Of a DNA stretch of 64,000 bases, positions 15,871-27,964 are shown in pieces. This stretch comes from Cognatilysobacter tabacisoli. GTDB lineage: Bacteria > Pseudomonadota > Gammaproteobacteria > Xanthomonadales > Xanthomonadaceae. The notes under the pieces were generated by a model. It ran no database searches, had not been told where the DNA came from, and worked only from the letters and a program-made list of their open reading frames with translations. How positions within the stretch are numbered: position 1 is the stretch's first letter; the number at the start of each line of letters is the position of its first letter. Made by a program: the position numbers and the translations under genes. Location of the stretch: the NCBI RefSeq assembly GCF_003586305.1, contig NZ_QXJI01000001.1:186001-250000 (forward strand), written 5' to 3'.

Positions 15871-16401
15871 ATGCCACTTCGCGGTCACTGCATCCTGTCC
15901 CACGGTTTCGAGAGCGGTCCCGACGCCACCAAGGTGACCGCGCTCGCTGCCGCCGCCGAGCGCGCTGGCTGGACCCACGAACGCCCCGACTACACCGACC
16001 TCGATGCGATGCGTTCGGTCAGCGAGGTCGGCGACGTGCCGGCGCGGGTCCAGCGCCTGCTCGAGCGCGCGCGCGCTGCCGCGGCGCGCGGCCCGCTGGT
16101 GCTGGCCGGCTCCAGCCTCGGCGCGTACGTGTCGGGACTGGTGTCGCTGCAGGTGCCGGTCGCCGGCCTGTTCCTGATGGCGCCGCCGGTGCGGATGGGC
16201 CAGGCCCATCCGCTCGACGCCGCGCCGGTGCCGATTTCGGTCCTGCACGGCTGGGGCGACGAGCTGATCCCGGCCGCCGACGTCGTCGCGTGGGCGCAGC
16301 CGCGCCGTGCGCGCCTGCTGCTGGTCGACGACGGGCACCGGCTGTCGTCTCACGTCGACACCAGCGCCACGCTGTTCGCCGACCTGCTGGCGGGGCTGTG
16401 A
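15871..16401 (+). CDS. Alpha/beta-hydrolase (YqiA/UPF0227-like)
   Basis: 176 residues. The frame is open far upstream, but the family start is [17 protein letters not shown] at 15871. The nucleophile elbow is [11 protein letters not shown] (Ser at about 87), the acid is likely in [10 protein letters not shown] (about 128-137), and the final His is in [10 protein letters not shown]. The small hydrolase fold is clear, the substrate is not; relatives include esterase YqiA. It ends one base before the rlmKL start, so it is cotranscribed with that gene. Confidence 0.85.
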   Translation: MPLRGHCILSHGFESGPDATKVTALAAAAERAGWTHERPDYTDLDAMRSVSEVGDVPARVQRLLERARAAAARGPLVLAGSSLGAYVSGLVSLQVPVAGLFLMAPPVRMGQAHPLDAAPVPISVLHGWGDELIPAADVVAWAQPRRARLLLVDDGHRLSSHVDTSATLFADLLAGL

Positions 16402-16402
16402 C

Positions 16403-18580
<2,178 letters not shown>

Positions 18581-18593
18581 TGATGGCGCGCGC

Positions 18594-19196
18594 GTGAAGG
18601 GCACGAAGCGCCCCGGTGCGATGACGTTCTTCCGCCAGTGGCTGAAGAATCCGCTGCGCACCGCGGCGCTGCTGCCGTCCAGCGCGGAGCTTGCGGCGGC
18701 GATGATCGCCGCGATGCCCGACGGCGTCCGCCGGGTGATCGAACTGGGCGGCGGCACGGGCGCGATCACCGCGGCGCTGCTCGACGCCGGCATCGACGCG
18801 GACGACCTGCTGGTGCTGGAGCTCAACGAAGAGCTGCACGCGCACCTGCGCGCGCGCTTTCCGCGGGTTCGCGCGGTGCTCGGCGATGCGCGATCGCTCG
18901 AGCGGCTCGCCGACGAGGCCGGCTACCTGGCCGGCGGCCGCGCCGACGCGATCGTGTCCGGACTGGGTCTGCTGAGCATGCCGCCGCCGCTGCAGCAGGA
19001 GATCCTCGAGGCCGCGCTTGCCTGCCTGCGCGACGACGGCGTGCTGGTGCAGTTCACCTACGGGCCCATTGCGCCGGTGGCCGACGCCGTCGCCGAGGCG
19101 CTGGGCCTCACGGTCGAGCGCGGGGACTTCGTGCTGCGCAACGTGCCGCCCGCGACGGTCTACGTGTACCGGCACGCAGGCGCTCCGGGACAATAG
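18594..19196 (+). CDS. SAM-dependent methyltransferase, phospholipid N-methyltransferase-like
   Basis: 200 residues from a GTG at 18594; an ATG at 18621 would shorten it by nine. The SAM site VIELGGGTGAITAALLDAGI (about 44-63) is clear, and the opening FFRQWLKNPLRTAALLPSSA is shared with PmtA-like and KsgA-related methyltransferases that act on membrane lipids. VSGLGLLSMPP occupies motif IV. Predicted to methylate phosphatidylethanolamine or a related lipid, though this is not certain. It starts 13 bases after rlmKL, with no separate promoter seen. Confidence 0.8.
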   Translation: MKGTKRPGAMTFFRQWLKNPLRTAALLPSSAELAAAMIAAMPDGVRRVIELGGGTGAITAALLDAGIDADDLLVLELNEELHAHLRARFPRVRAVLGDARSLERLADEAGYLAGGRADAIVSGLGLLSMPPPLQQEILEAALACLRDDGVLVQFTYGPIAPVADAVAEALGLTVERGDFVLRNVPPATVYVYRHAGAPGQ

Positions 19197-19320
19197 GTCG
19201 AAAAATCCATCCGTCGTTGCGGAGGTGGAACGGACGGTCGCGGCGCACCCGGCTGGCGGGCGCGCGCGGCGGTGCCATCCTGTGCCCCGCGTCGATTCGA
19301 CGCGCCCCGCAGGAACCGCC

Positions 19321-20178
19321 ATGACCACCGCCACCGTCCACCCCGCCCACGTCGCCCGCAAGCTGCGCGGCATGCCGGCGTCCGACGGCGCCGGCGTGAA
19401 GCTCGTCCGCGTGATCGGCAGCCCGCAGCTCGACATGCTCGACCCGTTCCTGATGCTCGACGAGTTCGGCACCGACAAGCCCGAGGACTACCTGGCCGGC
19501 TTCCCGAGCCACCCGCACCGCGGCTTCGAGACCGTCACCTACATGCTCGACGGGCGCATGCGGCACAAGGACAACCACGGCAACGAGGGCGTGCTCGTGC
19601 CCGGCAGCGTGCAGTGGATGACCGCCGGGCGCGGGCTGATCCATTCGGAGATGCCCGAGCAGGAGCAGGGTCGGATGCGCGGCTTCCAGCTGTGGGTGAA
19701 CCTGCCGGCGCGCGACAAGATGACCGCGCCGCGCTACCAGGAGTTCGCTCCCGACCGGATCCCGCAGGTGCGGCCGGCCGACGGCGTGACGGTCAAAGTG
19801 ATTGCCGGCCGCGTCGGCGACACGGTCGGGCCGATCGACCAGCCCGCGACGGCGCCGGTGTACCTCGACGTGATCCTCGCCCCCGGCGCGGCCTGGACGC
19901 ATGAATTGCCCGACGGGCACAGCGCGTTCGCGTATCCGTACGAGGGCAGCGTCACGCTCGGCCGCGACGACGCGGCGCGCGAGGTGCTGGCGCAGGAGCT
20001 GGCCGTGCTCGGCGGTGGCGCCGAGGTCGCGCTGCGTGCCGGCGCCGACGGTGCGCGGCTGATCCTGGTCGCGGGCCGTCCGATCCGCGAGCCGGTCGCC
20101 AAGCACGGGCCGTTCGTGATGAACACCCGCGAGGAACTGATGCAGGCGTTCGTCGACTACCAGCAGGGACGCTTCTGA
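19321..20178 (+). CDS. Pirin family protein (first of two in the window)
   Basis: 285 residues, a double-cupin. The N-terminal metal site is complete: FPSHPHRGFETVTYMLDG (two His) and GLIHSEMPEQEQG (His and Glu). Pirins bind Fe or another metal; some act as quercetinases or redox-linked regulators. The opening KLRGMPASDGAGVKLVRVIG and the closing IREPVAKHGPFVMNTREELM are conserved in the YhhW/PrnA group. The ATG at 19321 follows AGGAACCGCC. A second, more distant pirin lies on the minus strand at 21700-22560. Confidence 0.95.
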   Translation: MTTATVHPAHVARKLRGMPASDGAGVKLVRVIGSPQLDMLDPFLMLDEFGTDKPEDYLAGFPSHPHRGFETVTYMLDGRMRHKDNHGNEGVLVPGSVQWMTAGRGLIHSEMPEQEQGRMRGFQLWVNLPARDKMTAPRYQEFAPDRIPQVRPADGVTVKVIAGRVGDTVGPIDQPATAPVYLDVILAPGAAWTHELPDGHSAFAYPYEGSVTLGRDDAAREVLAQELAVLGGGAEVALRAGADGARLILVAGRPIREPVAKHGPFVMNTREELMQAFVDYQQGRF

Positions 20179-20202
20179 CGAGTCGGCACTGAAGCACGAC
20201 GG

Positions 20203-20229
20203 CAACGCCGCGCGACGAGCGCGGCGTTG
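20203..20229. terminator. Hairpin between convergent pirin and aquaporin genes
   Basis: CAACGCCGCG (20203-20212) pairs with CGCGGCGTTG (20220-20229) around a 7-base loop. It lies 24 bases past the pirin stop and 19 before the aqpZ stop, so it can serve both strands. Little T enrichment follows. Confidence 0.6.
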
Positions 20230-20248
20230 TCTCGTTGGAAGGAGGCGA

Positions 20249-20959
20249 TCAGTCCTTCTGCAGCAGCTTGTGGGTCACGCCGCCGAGCAGGCCGCCGAGG
20301 ATCGGCGCCAGCCAGAACAGCCACAGCTGTGACATCGCCCCGCTGCCGGCGAACAGCGCGACGCCGGTCGAGCGCGCCGGGTTCACCGAGGTGTTGGTGA
20401 CCGGAATGCTGATCAGGTGGATCAGCGTCAGCGCCAGCCCGATCGCGATCGGCGCGAACCCGCCAGGCGCGCGTGCGCTGGTGGCGCCGAGGATGACCAC
20501 GAGGAAGAACGCGGTCAGCACCACTTCGCACAGGAATGCCGCCGCCAGGCTGTAGCCGCCGGGCGACAGGGCATCGAAGCCGTTGCTGGCGAATGCGCCC
20601 GCGGCGGCTGGATCGATCGCGAAGGTCGCGGTGCCGCTGGCGATCTGCAGCAGGACGAAGCCGGCCACGATGCCGCCAAGCACCTGCGCCACGATGTACG
20701 GCACCAGGTCGCGCACGCCGAAGCGCCCGCCGGCCCACAGGCCGATGCTGACGGCCGGATTGAAGTGCGCGCCGGACATGTGGCCGAACGCGTAGGCGCC
20801 GGTCAGCACGGTCAGGCCGAAGGCCAGCGATACGCCGACGAGTCCGATGCCCAGCGGATTGCCGTCGCCGCCGAAGTTGGCCGCCAGCACCGCGCTGCCG
20901 CATCCACCCAGTACCAGCCAGAACGTGCCGAGGAACTCGGCTCCGAGTCGCTTGAACAT
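20249..20959 (-). CDS. aqpZ: Aquaporin Z
   Basis: 236 residues with six membrane helices and two NPA half-helices: [14 protein letters not shown] (NPA 67-69) and [15 protein letters not shown] (NPA 193-195). The Arg after the second NPA and the F of the opening [21 protein letters not shown] are typical of water-selective channels. It moves water rapidly across the inner membrane under osmotic change. The loop at about 118-135 is Ala/Gly-rich and slightly longer than in E. coli. A single gene between two hairpins. Confidence 0.96.
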   Translation of the reverse strand: MFKRLGAEFLGTFWLVLGGCGSAVLAANFGGDGNPLGIGLVGVSLAFGLTVLTGAYAFGHMSGAHFNPAVSIGLWAGGRFGVRDLVPYIVAQVLGGIVAGFVLLQIASGTATFAIDPAAAGAFASNGFDALSPGGYSLAAAFLCEVVLTAFFLVVILGATSARAPGGFAPIAIGLALTLIHLISIPVTNTSVNPARSTGVALFAGSGAMSQLWLFWLAPILGGLLGGVTHKLLQKD

Positions 20960-21050
20960 GCGTCTTTCCCCCAGGGATGGCGCCGGGCGCAGTCGCCGCG
21001 GCCGCCTGACGCTAGGCCAGTTCAGCTTCGGATTTGTTGCAGATCGGTTA

Positions 21051-21080
21051 AACCGCCGCCGATGCCGACCGGCGGCGGTT
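21051..21080 (-). terminator. Hairpin downstream of the small exported protein gene
   Basis: AACCGCCGCC (21051-21060) pairs perfectly with GGCGGCGGTT (21071-21080), with a 10-base loop, 11 bases past the stop at 21092 on the minus strand. The following bases are not T-rich, so termination may be weak. It also lies upstream of aqpZ. Confidence 0.5.
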
Positions 21081-21091
21081 GAGGCGCCCGA

Positions 21092-21544
21092 TCAGTTGCT
21101 GCTGAGCCGGGTGGCGCCGAACTGCATTGACTGCGCCTGGTCGAGCGACGCGCGCAGTCCGTCGGCCGAACGCGCCTGCAGCCACACGTGGGCGATCCGC
21201 CCGTCGGGCAGCTCGACCAGCGTCTCGCGCGTCTCGACGTTCGGCTGGCCCGCGACCTCGCTGCGGTACCAGGCGATCTCGCGGCCGTCGATCCGGCCGA
21301 GTTCGGCCCGGTTTCCGCCCTTGGGCTTGAACGGGACCTTGTCGGCGATGTACAGCCCGAAGGCCTCGGAACCGTCGGCGCGCAGCGCGCGGCAGAAATC
21401 CGCCTTGCCGGCGGCGCGGTGTTCCCAGGTCAGGCCGGTGTCGGCCGGCAGCCGCGGGCAGCCGCCGGCCGCCTGAGCGTGTGCAACCCCGGAGACGGCG
21501 CATGCCAACGGCAGCGCCAGCAACAGCCATGCAGAAACTTTCAT
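21092..21544 (-). CDS. Exported protein of unknown function
   Basis: 150 residues. A clear signal peptide (MKVSAWLLLALPLACAVSG, cleavage after AHA at about 23) is followed by a small domain with two Cys (GGCPRLPAD and ADFCRALRA) that could pair, and strand-like segments such as GLYIADKVPFKP and IDGREIAWYRSEVAG. No family recognised; predicted periplasmic. The ATG at 21544 has a strong AGGGGGAG Shine-Dalgarno and a near-consensus promoter at 21596-21624. The frame stays open far beyond the start, but the signal sequence, SD and promoter fix it here. Confidence 0.82.
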   Translation of the reverse strand: MKVSAWLLLALPLACAVSGVAHAQAAGGCPRLPADTGLTWEHRAAGKADFCRALRADGSEAFGLYIADKVPFKPKGGNRAELGRIDGREIAWYRSEVAGQPNVETRETLVELPDGRIAHVWLQARSADGLRASLDQAQSMQFGATRLSSN

Positions 21545-21595
21545 CGCAACTCCCCCTGAAGTCCGCGGGTGGACCGAGAACGGTTCCACGGCCCG

Positions 21596-21624
21596 AACAT
21601 AGTCCACTTCCCGGGGCTTGACAA
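21596..21624 (-). promoter_or_regulatory. Sigma-70 promoter of the exported protein gene
   Basis: Minus strand: TTGTCA (21624-21619), 17-base spacer, TATGTT (21601-21596). Transcription would start near 21589, about 45 bases before the ATG. The region 21602-21699 otherwise holds only a small GGTTTC/GAAACC hairpin at 21648-21663. Confidence 0.6.
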
Positions 21625-21699
21625 ATGACGAGAGTGAATGGGGGCTTGGTTTCTCGCGAAACCATACGCTGCCGTGTCGCGGCGCCGGCCAGCGTGCGG

Positions 21700-22560
21700 T
21701 CAGCGCGTCGGCAGGGGGATCGACTCGAGCTCGCCGGGGACGCTGCCGAACCGGCCGGCCTGCCAGTCGGCCTTGGCCTGCTCGATGCGCTCCTTCGAAC
21801 TGGACACGAAGTTCCACCACAGGTGGCGCGGGCCGTCGAGCGGCTCGCCGCCCAGCAGCATCGCCTTGACCGGGGTGCGCGCCCGCAGCCTCGGCCGGGT
21901 GCCGGGGTCGAGCACCACCAGGTGCATCGCCGGGATGTCGGCGCCGTCGAGCTGCGCTTCGCCGTCGAGCACGTACAGCGCCCGCTCCGGGTGGCTGTCG
22001 TCGAGCGCGAGTTCCGCGGCCGGGTCGAGGTCGATCGCCACGTACAGCGTGTCGGCGAACACGCGCACCGGCGACTCCTCGCCGTAGCCGCGCCCGGCCA
22101 CCACGCGCAGCCACGCGCCGTCGCGGCGCTGCTGCGGCAAGGTTGCGGCCGGGTGGTGGTGGAAGGCCGGCATCGCCTCTTCGTCCGGCTTCGGCAGCGC
22201 GACCCAGGTCTGCATGCCGTGCAGCGACTGGCCGCCTTCGCGCAGCGCAGCCGGCGTGCGCTCGGAGTGCGCGATGCCGCGGCCGGCCGTCATCCAGTTG
22301 ACGTCGCCGGGGTTGATGTCCTGCGCGCTGCCGAGCGTGTCGCGGTGGTGGATGGTTCCCGACCACAGGAACGTCACGGTGGCCAACCCGATGTGCGGGT
22401 GCGGGCGCACGTCGATGCCGCGGCCGGGCTCGAACACGGCCGGCCCCATGTGGTCGACGAACACGAACGGGCCGACCGAGCGCGCCTGGATCGACGGCAC
22501 CGCACGGCGCACCTGGAAGCCGCCGAGGTCGTGGACGCGGGGGGCGATGATCGTGGTCAT
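21700..22560 (-). CDS. Pirin family protein (second of two)
   Basis: 286 residues from the ATG at 22560. The cupin metal site is intact: VRPHPHIGLATVTFLWSG and GRGIAHSERTPAA, with His, His, His and Glu. The second half (APVRVFA-like strand DTLYVAIDLDPAAELALDD and the end HLWWNFVSSSKERIEQAKADW) matches the YhaK/pirin group. It differs from the pirin at 19321 in both cupins, so it is an old paralogue rather than a recent copy. Probable oxidoreductase or regulator with an iron centre. Confidence 0.94.
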   Translation of the reverse strand: MTTIIAPRVHDLGGFQVRRAVPSIQARSVGPFVFVDHMGPAVFEPGRGIDVRPHPHIGLATVTFLWSGTIHHRDTLGSAQDINPGDVNWMTAGRGIAHSERTPAALREGGQSLHGMQTWVALPKPDEEAMPAFHHHPAATLPQQRRDGAWLRVVAGRGYGEESPVRVFADTLYVAIDLDPAAELALDDSHPERALYVLDGEAQLDGADIPAMHLVVLDPGTRPRLRARTPVKAMLLGGEPLDGPRHLWWNFVSSSKERIEQAKADWQAGRFGSVPGELESIPLPTR

Positions 22561-22658
22561 GGGGGCGGCTCCGGGGGTTTGCCGAGGCTCTGCAGCATGC
22601 CGCGCCGCCGCGGGCGACGCAGCCCGCCGAACGGAACAGCCCGTCCCGACCCGCGCCG

Positions 22659-23060
22659 TCAGCGCGCCGACACCTGCAGCGTCGCGGTCGGTGCGTCGCC
22701 GCGCGCCAGCGCCAGCAGCCGCAGCTGCCACGCCCCGATCGGCGTCGGTGCCTTCGCGTCGGTGTTGACGGTCACTCGCTGTTCGCCGTTGCCGGCGGCG
22801 GTGAAGCCGAACACCACATCGGCATCGCCGGCGCGGATGCAGACGACGTCGACCGGGCAGCGAGAGTCGGCGGCCACTTCGACGTAGCGCAATCGTGAGG
22901 CGTCCGGCAGCGCGACGGTTTCGCCGGGCACCATGGTGAACGGCCGGTCGGCGGCCACCGCGCGCCCGGCGCCCGGCGTCGCGCAGGCGGCGAGCAGCAG
23001 CAGTGCCGGGGCCACGAAGGCCAGGCCCGAGACGGTCGGGGCAGGGCGGCGAATGTCCAT
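22659..23060 (-). CDS. Putative lipoprotein
   Basis: 133 residues. The signal sequence ends in a lipobox (LLAAC, Cys at about 26). The mature part contains SRLRYVEVAADSRCPVDVVC followed by IRAGDADVVFGF, a two-Cys pattern seen in small envelope proteins of unknown role across several phyla, then strand-rich repeats. It ends 14 bases before the start side of nothing else on its strand except the phosphatase gene upstream, whose stop is at 23075, so the two are likely one transcript. No function is assigned. Confidence 0.75.
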   Translation of the reverse strand: MDIRRPAPTVSGLAFVAPALLLLAACATPGAGRAVAADRPFTMVPGETVALPDASRLRYVEVAADSRCPVDVVCIRAGDADVVFGFTAAGNGEQRVTVNTDAKAPTPIGAWQLRLLALARGDAPTATLQVSAR

Positions 23061-23074
23061 CGGCGATCCGGTCG

Positions 23075-23665
23075 TCAGGGATCGCGCGATTGCACCAGCG
23101 TCGCCGTCCCGCGCGCGTCAACGCGCACGGTCATGCGCCGGTCGTACTCGGTCTCGTCCATCGGCGGCACCACGCAGCCGCACAGCGCCGCGGCGACGTC
23201 GGGGGCGGTGTTGCTGTGGCCGACGACCAGCACGATGCCGCGCGCGTGATCGCGGCGCAGCGCCGCGGCGAAGTCGCCGGCCGCGCCGCGCGCGTCGTAC
23301 GCGGTGACGTCCAGCCCGTGCGCACGCGCGGTCGGCGCGGCAGTGAGCCGGGTGCGGCGGTAGCCGGTCGCGTAGACCGCGGTCACGTCGTCCGACGCCA
23401 GCGAACGCGCCAGCCGCTGCGCGCGCGCTTCGCCGGCCGCGGTAAGCGCGGGATCCTTCGGGTCGTCGCTGGCCTTCTCGGCGTGGCGCACGACGACGAA
23501 GGTCACGCCGGGCTCCGGCGGGGAGCGAGGCGCGTGGCTGCACGCAGATGCCGTCGCGACCAGCGCGGCGGCGAAAAGTGAGGCGAGACCGGTGGTGCGC
23601 CGACGCGCCGCATGGCGCGTCGAGCCGTCGCGCGGCGAATCGCAGGTGTTCGGATCGCATCCCAT
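23075..23665 (-). CDS. Histidine phosphatase family protein, probably exported
   Basis: 196 residues. The phosphohistidine motif VVRHAEKAS (His at about 61) opens a histidine-phosphatase domain, and the second catalytic His is in VVGHSNTAPDV (about 150). The SixA/PhoE-type core is complete and short. Before it, LFAAALVATASAC suggests a signal peptide with lipobox (Cys at about 42), so the protein may sit in the envelope. Substrate unknown. It starts 29 bases after mfd and precedes the small lipoprotein by 14 bases. Confidence 0.85.
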   Translation of the reverse strand: MGCDPNTCDSPRDGSTRHAARRRTTGLASLFAAALVATASACSHAPRSPPEPGVTFVVVRHAEKASDDPKDPALTAAGEARAQRLARSLASDDVTAVYATGYRRTRLTAAPTARAHGLDVTAYDARGAAGDFAAALRRDHARGIVLVVGHSNTAPDVAAALCGCVVPPMDETEYDRRMTVRVDARGTATLVQSRDP

Positions 23666-23694
23666 CGGTCGAGGGTCCTGTGCGTGCGGGCGGG

Positions 23695-26600
23695 TCAGCG
23701 CGGATTCTGCAGCAGCGCGAGCAGCCCGCGCGCGGCGTTCAGGCGGGTCGCGGCGTCGGGCAGCTCGAGCTTGACCCGCAGCTTGTCCGGCCCGTCCATC
23801 TGGTACGACTTCGGCTGCCCCTGGATCAGGCGGATGATCGCCATCGGATCGACGTCGGGCTTCTCGACGAACTGCACGCGACCGCCGGCCTCGCCGAGGT
23901 CGAGCTTGCGGATGCCCAGCGCGGTCGCCTGCAGCTTCAGCTCGGCGATCGCGAACAGGTGCTTGGCCGGGTCGGGCAGCAGGCCGAAGCGGTCGATCAT
24001 CTCGACCTGCAGCTCGCGCAGCGCCTCGCTGTCCTTCGCGCTGCTGATTCGCTTGTACAGCGTCAGCCGGGTGTGGACGTCGGGCAGGTAGTCGTCGGGG
24101 ATCAGCGACGGGATGTGCAGGTCGACCTCGGCGCCGCGCGCCTGGGTGCCGTCGACGTCGGGCAGCTTGCCCTGGCGGATCGACTTGACAGCGCGCTCGA
24201 GCAACTCGGTGTACAGGCTGAAGCCGACCTCGGCCATCTGCCCGCTCTGGTCCTCGCCGAGCAGCTCGCCGGCGCCGCGGATCTCCAGGTCGTGCGTGGC
24301 GAGGGTGAAGCCGGCGCCGAGCTCGTCCATCGCCGAGATCGCGTCGAGCCGCTTGCGTGCGTCCTCGGTGATCGCCTTGCGGTCGGGCACGACCAGGTAC
24401 GCGTACGCGCGGTGGTGCGACCGGCCGACGCGGCCGCGCAGCTGGTGCAGCTGGGCCAGGCCGAAGCGGTCGGCGCGGTTGATGATGATCGTGTTCGCGT
24501 TGGGGATGTCGATGCCCGATTCGATGATCGTCGTCGACAGCAGCACGTTGAAGCGCTGCTTGTGGAAGTCGAGCATGACCCGCTCGAGCTCGCGCTCCGG
24601 CATCTGGCCGTGCGCCACGCCGATGCGCGCCTCCGGCACCAGCTCCTGCAGCTCGCGCTGCATGCGGCCGATGCTCTCGACGTCGTTGTGCAGGAAGTAC
24701 AGCTGGCCGCCGCGCGACAGCTCGCGCTGGAACGCCTCGCGCAGCTGCGCGTCGTCCCACGGCACCACGAAGGTCTGCACCGCCAGTCGGTGCGCCGGCG
24801 GAGTGGCGATGATCGACAGGTCGCGCAAGCCCGCCATCGCCATGTTCAGCGTGCGCGGGATCGGCGTCGCGGTCAGCGTCAGCAGGTGCACGTTCGCGCG
24901 CAGCGCCTTCAGCGCTTCCTTCTGGCGCACGCCGAAGCGCTGCTCCTCGTCGACGATGACCAGGCCCAGGTCGGTGAACTTCACGTCCGGCTGCAGCAGG
25001 CGGTGGGTGCCGACGATCACGTCGATCTTGCCCTCCGCCAGCTTCTGCAGCTCGGCCTCGATCTCCTTCTTCGACTTGAAGCGCGACAGCACCTCCACGC
25101 GTAGCGGCCAGTCGGCGAAGCGGTCGCGGAAGTTGCGGTAGTGCTGCTCGGCCAGCAGCGTCGTCGGCACCAGCACCGCGACCTGCTTGCCGGCCGCGGC
25201 GGCGACGAACGCCGCGCGCACGGCGACCTCGGTCTTGCCGAAGCCGACGTCGCCGCAGACCACGCGATCCATCGGCTGGCTGCTGGCGAGATCGCGGATC
25301 ACCGCCTCGATCGCGCTGTGCTGGTCGGGCGTTTCCTCGAACGGGAACGCCGCCGCGAACGGCTCGTACATGACCCGATCGAGGTCGATCGCCATGCCGG
25401 CGCGCGCCTTGCGCTTGGCCTGGATCTCCAGCAGCTCCGCGGCGACGTCGCGGACCTTCTCGGCCGCCTTGCGCTTGGCCTTGGTCCACTGCTCGCCGCC
25501 GAGCGAGTGCAGCGGCGCGGTCTCGTCGGACGCGCCGGAGTAGCGGTTGATCAGGTGCAGCTGCGCGACCGGCACGTACAGGCGGTCGCCCTTGGCGTAC
25601 TCGATCTCGAGGTATTCGCCTTTCTCGCCGCCGGCCTCGAGCACCATCAGCCCGCGGTAGCGGCCAACGCCGTGGTCCTCGTGCACGATCGGGGCGCCGA
25701 GCGACAGCTCGCTGAGGTCGCGGATGATCGCTTCCGGCTCGCGCACCGCGCGCCGGCGCCGGCGCGGCTGCGAGGCGCGCTCCGGGAACAGCTGGCGCTC
25801 GGTCAGGACCGTCAGCGCCGGCTCGGTGATCGCGAAGCCGTCGTCGAACGGCGCCACCGCGATCGCGAACGACGGCAGCGGCGCGGTCGTGCCGCGCGGC
25901 GGCGCGAACGCCGTCCAGTCGGCGAGCACGTCCGGCTTGAGCTCCGCGGCATGCAGCAGCTCGAGCAGCGCCTCGCGCCGGCCCGGCGAGTCGGCGGCGA
26001 CCAGCGTTCGGCCCGGGTAGCTGCGCAGGAACGATTTCAGGGCTTCGGCCGGCGCGTGGTCCTTTGCGGCCAGCGGCAGCGCGGGCGCCGGCTGCTCGCC
26101 GAGCGCCTGCGCGCGCGCGCGCTGGGCATGGGTCGGGCCGCAGACCTCGATCCGCCAGCCCTGGTTGAGGTGCTCGCGCAGCCTGTCGGCCGACAGGTAC
26201 AGCGCATCGGGCGGCAGCAGCGGGCGCTCGATGTCGTGGCGGCGCTGCTCGTAGCGCTCGCCGGTGTTGGTCCAGAACTGCTCGGCGGCCTCGAACGCGC
26301 CGTCGAGCACGACCGGCAGCACGTTGCCGGCGAGGTAGTCGAACAGCGTGGCCGTCTGGTCGAAGAACAGCGGCAGGTAGTACTCGATGCCCGACGGCGC
26401 CAGCCCGGACTTGAGGTCCTGGTACAGCGCGCTGCGCCGCGTGTCGAGGTCGAACCGATCGCGCAGCGCGTCGAGCGCGCGCTTCAGCGAGGCCTCGTCG
26501 AGCGGCACCTCGCGGCCCGGCAGCAGGTGCACCGCGTCGATCTTGTCGAGCGAGCGCTGGGTCTCCGGATCGAACGCGCGGATCGTGTCGATCTCGTCGT

Positions 26601-27189
26601 CGAGCAGCTCCACGCGGAACGGCGCGTCGGCGCCCATCGGATACACATCGAGCAGGCCGCCGCGCACCGCGAAGTCGCCCGGGTCGAGCACCTGCGGCAC
26701 GTGCCGGTAGCCGGCCGATTCGAGCCGCCGCTTTTCGGCGTCGAGGTCGAGCCGCTGGCCGACGCGCACGTCGAAGCTGCCGCCGACGATGTGGCGCAGC
26801 GGCGCGAGGCGCTGCAGCAGCGTCTGCACCGGCACCACGACGACGCCGCGCTTCAGCGTCGGCAGGCGGTGCAGGGCCGCCAGGCGCTGGCTGACGATGT
26901 CCGGGTGCGGACTGAACTGGTCGTACGGCAGCGTTTCCCAGTCCGGGAACGGCAGCACCGGCAGCGCGCCGCCCTCGCGCGCGTCGCCGCCGAGCAGCGT
27001 GCGCAGGTCGGACTCGACCTGGTGCGCGCCGTGGTTGTCGCGCGCGACCACGAGCATCGGCCCGTCGTGCGCCTGCGCAGCGGCGGCCAGGTGGAACGCC
27101 AGCGCCGACGGCGAAGCGGGCGCGCGCCACCAGGCGCGCAGCTGGCCGGCCTTCGGCAGGGGCGGGACGGGGTAGGCGGGGCTCGACAT
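23695..27189 (-). CDS. mfd: Transcription-repair coupling factor Mfd
   Basis: 1164 residues from the ATG at 27189 (a TTG at 27210 would add seven). Mfd removes RNA polymerase stalled at DNA lesions and recruits UvrA. Visible are the UvrB-homology N-terminus, the RNA-polymerase-interacting CarD-like domain ([20 protein letters not shown], about 510-530), Walker [17 protein letters not shown], the DEEQ box [10 protein letters not shown], helicase motifs [13 protein letters not shown] and [31 protein letters not shown], and the C-terminal TRCF domain. The usual length is about 1150. Confidence 0.98.
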   Translation of the reverse strand: MSSPAYPVPPLPKAGQLRAWWRAPASPSALAFHLAAAAQAHDGPMLVVARDNHGAHQVESDLRTLLGGDAREGGALPVLPFPDWETLPYDQFSPHPDIVSQRLAALHRLPTLKRGVVVVPVQTLLQRLAPLRHIVGGSFDVRVGQRLDLDAEKRRLESAGYRHVPQVLDPGDFAVRGGLLDVYPMGADAPFRVELLDDEIDTIRAFDPETQRSLDKIDAVHLLPGREVPLDEASLKRALDALRDRFDLDTRRSALYQDLKSGLAPSGIEYYLPLFFDQTATLFDYLAGNVLPVVLDGAFEAAEQFWTNTGERYEQRRHDIERPLLPPDALYLSADRLREHLNQGWRIEVCGPTHAQRARAQALGEQPAPALPLAAKDHAPAEALKSFLRSYPGRTLVAADSPGRREALLELLHAAELKPDVLADWTAFAPPRGTTAPLPSFAIAVAPFDDGFAITEPALTVLTERQLFPERASQPRRRRRAVREPEAIIRDLSELSLGAPIVHEDHGVGRYRGLMVLEAGGEKGEYLEIEYAKGDRLYVPVAQLHLINRYSGASDETAPLHSLGGEQWTKAKRKAAEKVRDVAAELLEIQAKRKARAGMAIDLDRVMYEPFAAAFPFEETPDQHSAIEAVIRDLASSQPMDRVVCGDVGFGKTEVAVRAAFVAAAAGKQVAVLVPTTLLAEQHYRNFRDRFADWPLRVEVLSRFKSKKEIEAELQKLAEGKIDVIVGTHRLLQPDVKFTDLGLVIVDEEQRFGVRQKEALKALRANVHLLTLTATPIPRTLNMAMAGLRDLSIIATPPAHRLAVQTFVVPWDDAQLREAFQRELSRGGQLYFLHNDVESIGRMQRELQELVPEARIGVAHGQMPERELERVMLDFHKQRFNVLLSTTIIESGIDIPNANTIIINRADRFGLAQLHQLRGRVGRSHHRAYAYLVVPDRKAITEDARKRLDAISAMDELGAGFTLATHDLEIRGAGELLGEDQSGQMAEVGFSLYTELLERAVKSIRQGKLPDVDGTQARGAEVDLHIPSLIPDDYLPDVHTRLTLYKRISSAKDSEALRELQVEMIDRFGLLPDPAKHLFAIAELKLQATALGIRKLDLGEAGGRVQFVEKPDVDPMAIIRLIQGQPKSYQMDGPDKLRVKLELPDAATRLNAARGLLALLQNPR

Positions 27190-27460
27190 CGGGGATTTCG
27201 CTCGCGGCAAAACAGGTGCAGCGCCGGCAGCATTCGCGGCCAGCGCACGGGGCCGCGCAGTTTACGCGACGGGCATCGGCGGGCCTTCCCACACCCCTGG
27301 ATCGGTGCGAGCCGCGCAACAGTGCAGCCCATTCGCGTGCCCGCGATTGAATCGCGCGCTATGTAATATCAGCGCCATGGACAGCCAGCGCCCGCCCGCA
27401 CGCACCGCTTCGGCGCCCCGACGGGGCACCGCGGCCGTATCGGCTCCCCCGGCGGGCGAC

Positions 27461-27904
27461 ATGTCGCGCAGTGACGCGGCGCTGCGGCTCGACAGCCAGC
27501 TGTGCTTCGCCCTGTATTCCGCGGCGCTGGCGCTCAACAAGGTCTATCGCCGGCACCTGGCCGCGCTCGGTCTGACCTACCCGCAGTACCTGGTGATGCT
27601 GGTGCTGTGGGAGCGCGACGGCGTGGCCGTGTCCGAGATCGGCGAACGGCTGCACCTCGACTCGGCCACCCTGACGCCGCTGCTGAAGCGCCTGCAGGGC
27701 GCCGGGCTGGTCACGCGCACCCGTGCCGCGCACGACGAACGCCAGGTCCTGATTGACCTGACCGAGCCGGGCCGCGCGCTTAAGGCCCGGGCGCGCGCCG
27801 TGCCGCGCGCCGTGGCCGGTGCGACCGGCTGCACGCAGCCGGAGCTGGCCGCGATCAAGTCCCGGCTCGAGTCACTGCGCGAATCGCTGCTTGCCGCCGA
27901 GTAG
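27461..27904 (+). CDS. ohrR: OhrR, MarR-family organic-hydroperoxide sensor
   Basis: 147 residues from the ATG at 27461, which fits the family length; an ATG at 27377 would add a 28-residue Pro/Arg-rich tail. The sensing Cys is at [20 protein letters not shown] (Cys15), followed by [14 protein letters not shown] and the winged HTH with [21 protein letters not shown] and [17 protein letters not shown]. Organic peroxides oxidise this Cys and release the repressor from DNA. Its target is normally ohr, which starts 60 bases downstream in the same direction. A TAATAT box at 27364 lies too close for the long start. Confidence 0.93.
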   Translation: MSRSDAALRLDSQLCFALYSAALALNKVYRRHLAALGLTYPQYLVMLVLWERDGVAVSEIGERLHLDSATLTPLLKRLQGAGLVTRTRAAHDERQVLIDLTEPGRALKARARAVPRAVAGATGCTQPELAAIKSRLESLRESLLAAE

Positions 27905-27964
27905 CGCGCTGGCGTGTTGCCCCTCCCAAACCCCGATGCTCCCCCAACCGACAAGGAACCACCG

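Noticed and set aside
22659-27189. A single large minus-strand protein spanning mfd and the phosphatase
   Set aside because: One frame is open from 27319 to 23075, but it only becomes meaningful for the phosphatase after about 23665; before that it is an out-of-frame shadow of mfd.
25141-27366. 741-codon open frame on the plus strand opposite mfd
   Set aside because: The minus strand encodes a complete Mfd with all helicase motifs. The antisense frame is rich in Arg, Ala, Val and Leu with no domain, as expected from GC-rich third positions.
27905-27964. OhrR operator between ohrR and ohr
   Set aside because: The gap is C-rich and no inverted repeat like the known OhrR sites was seen.
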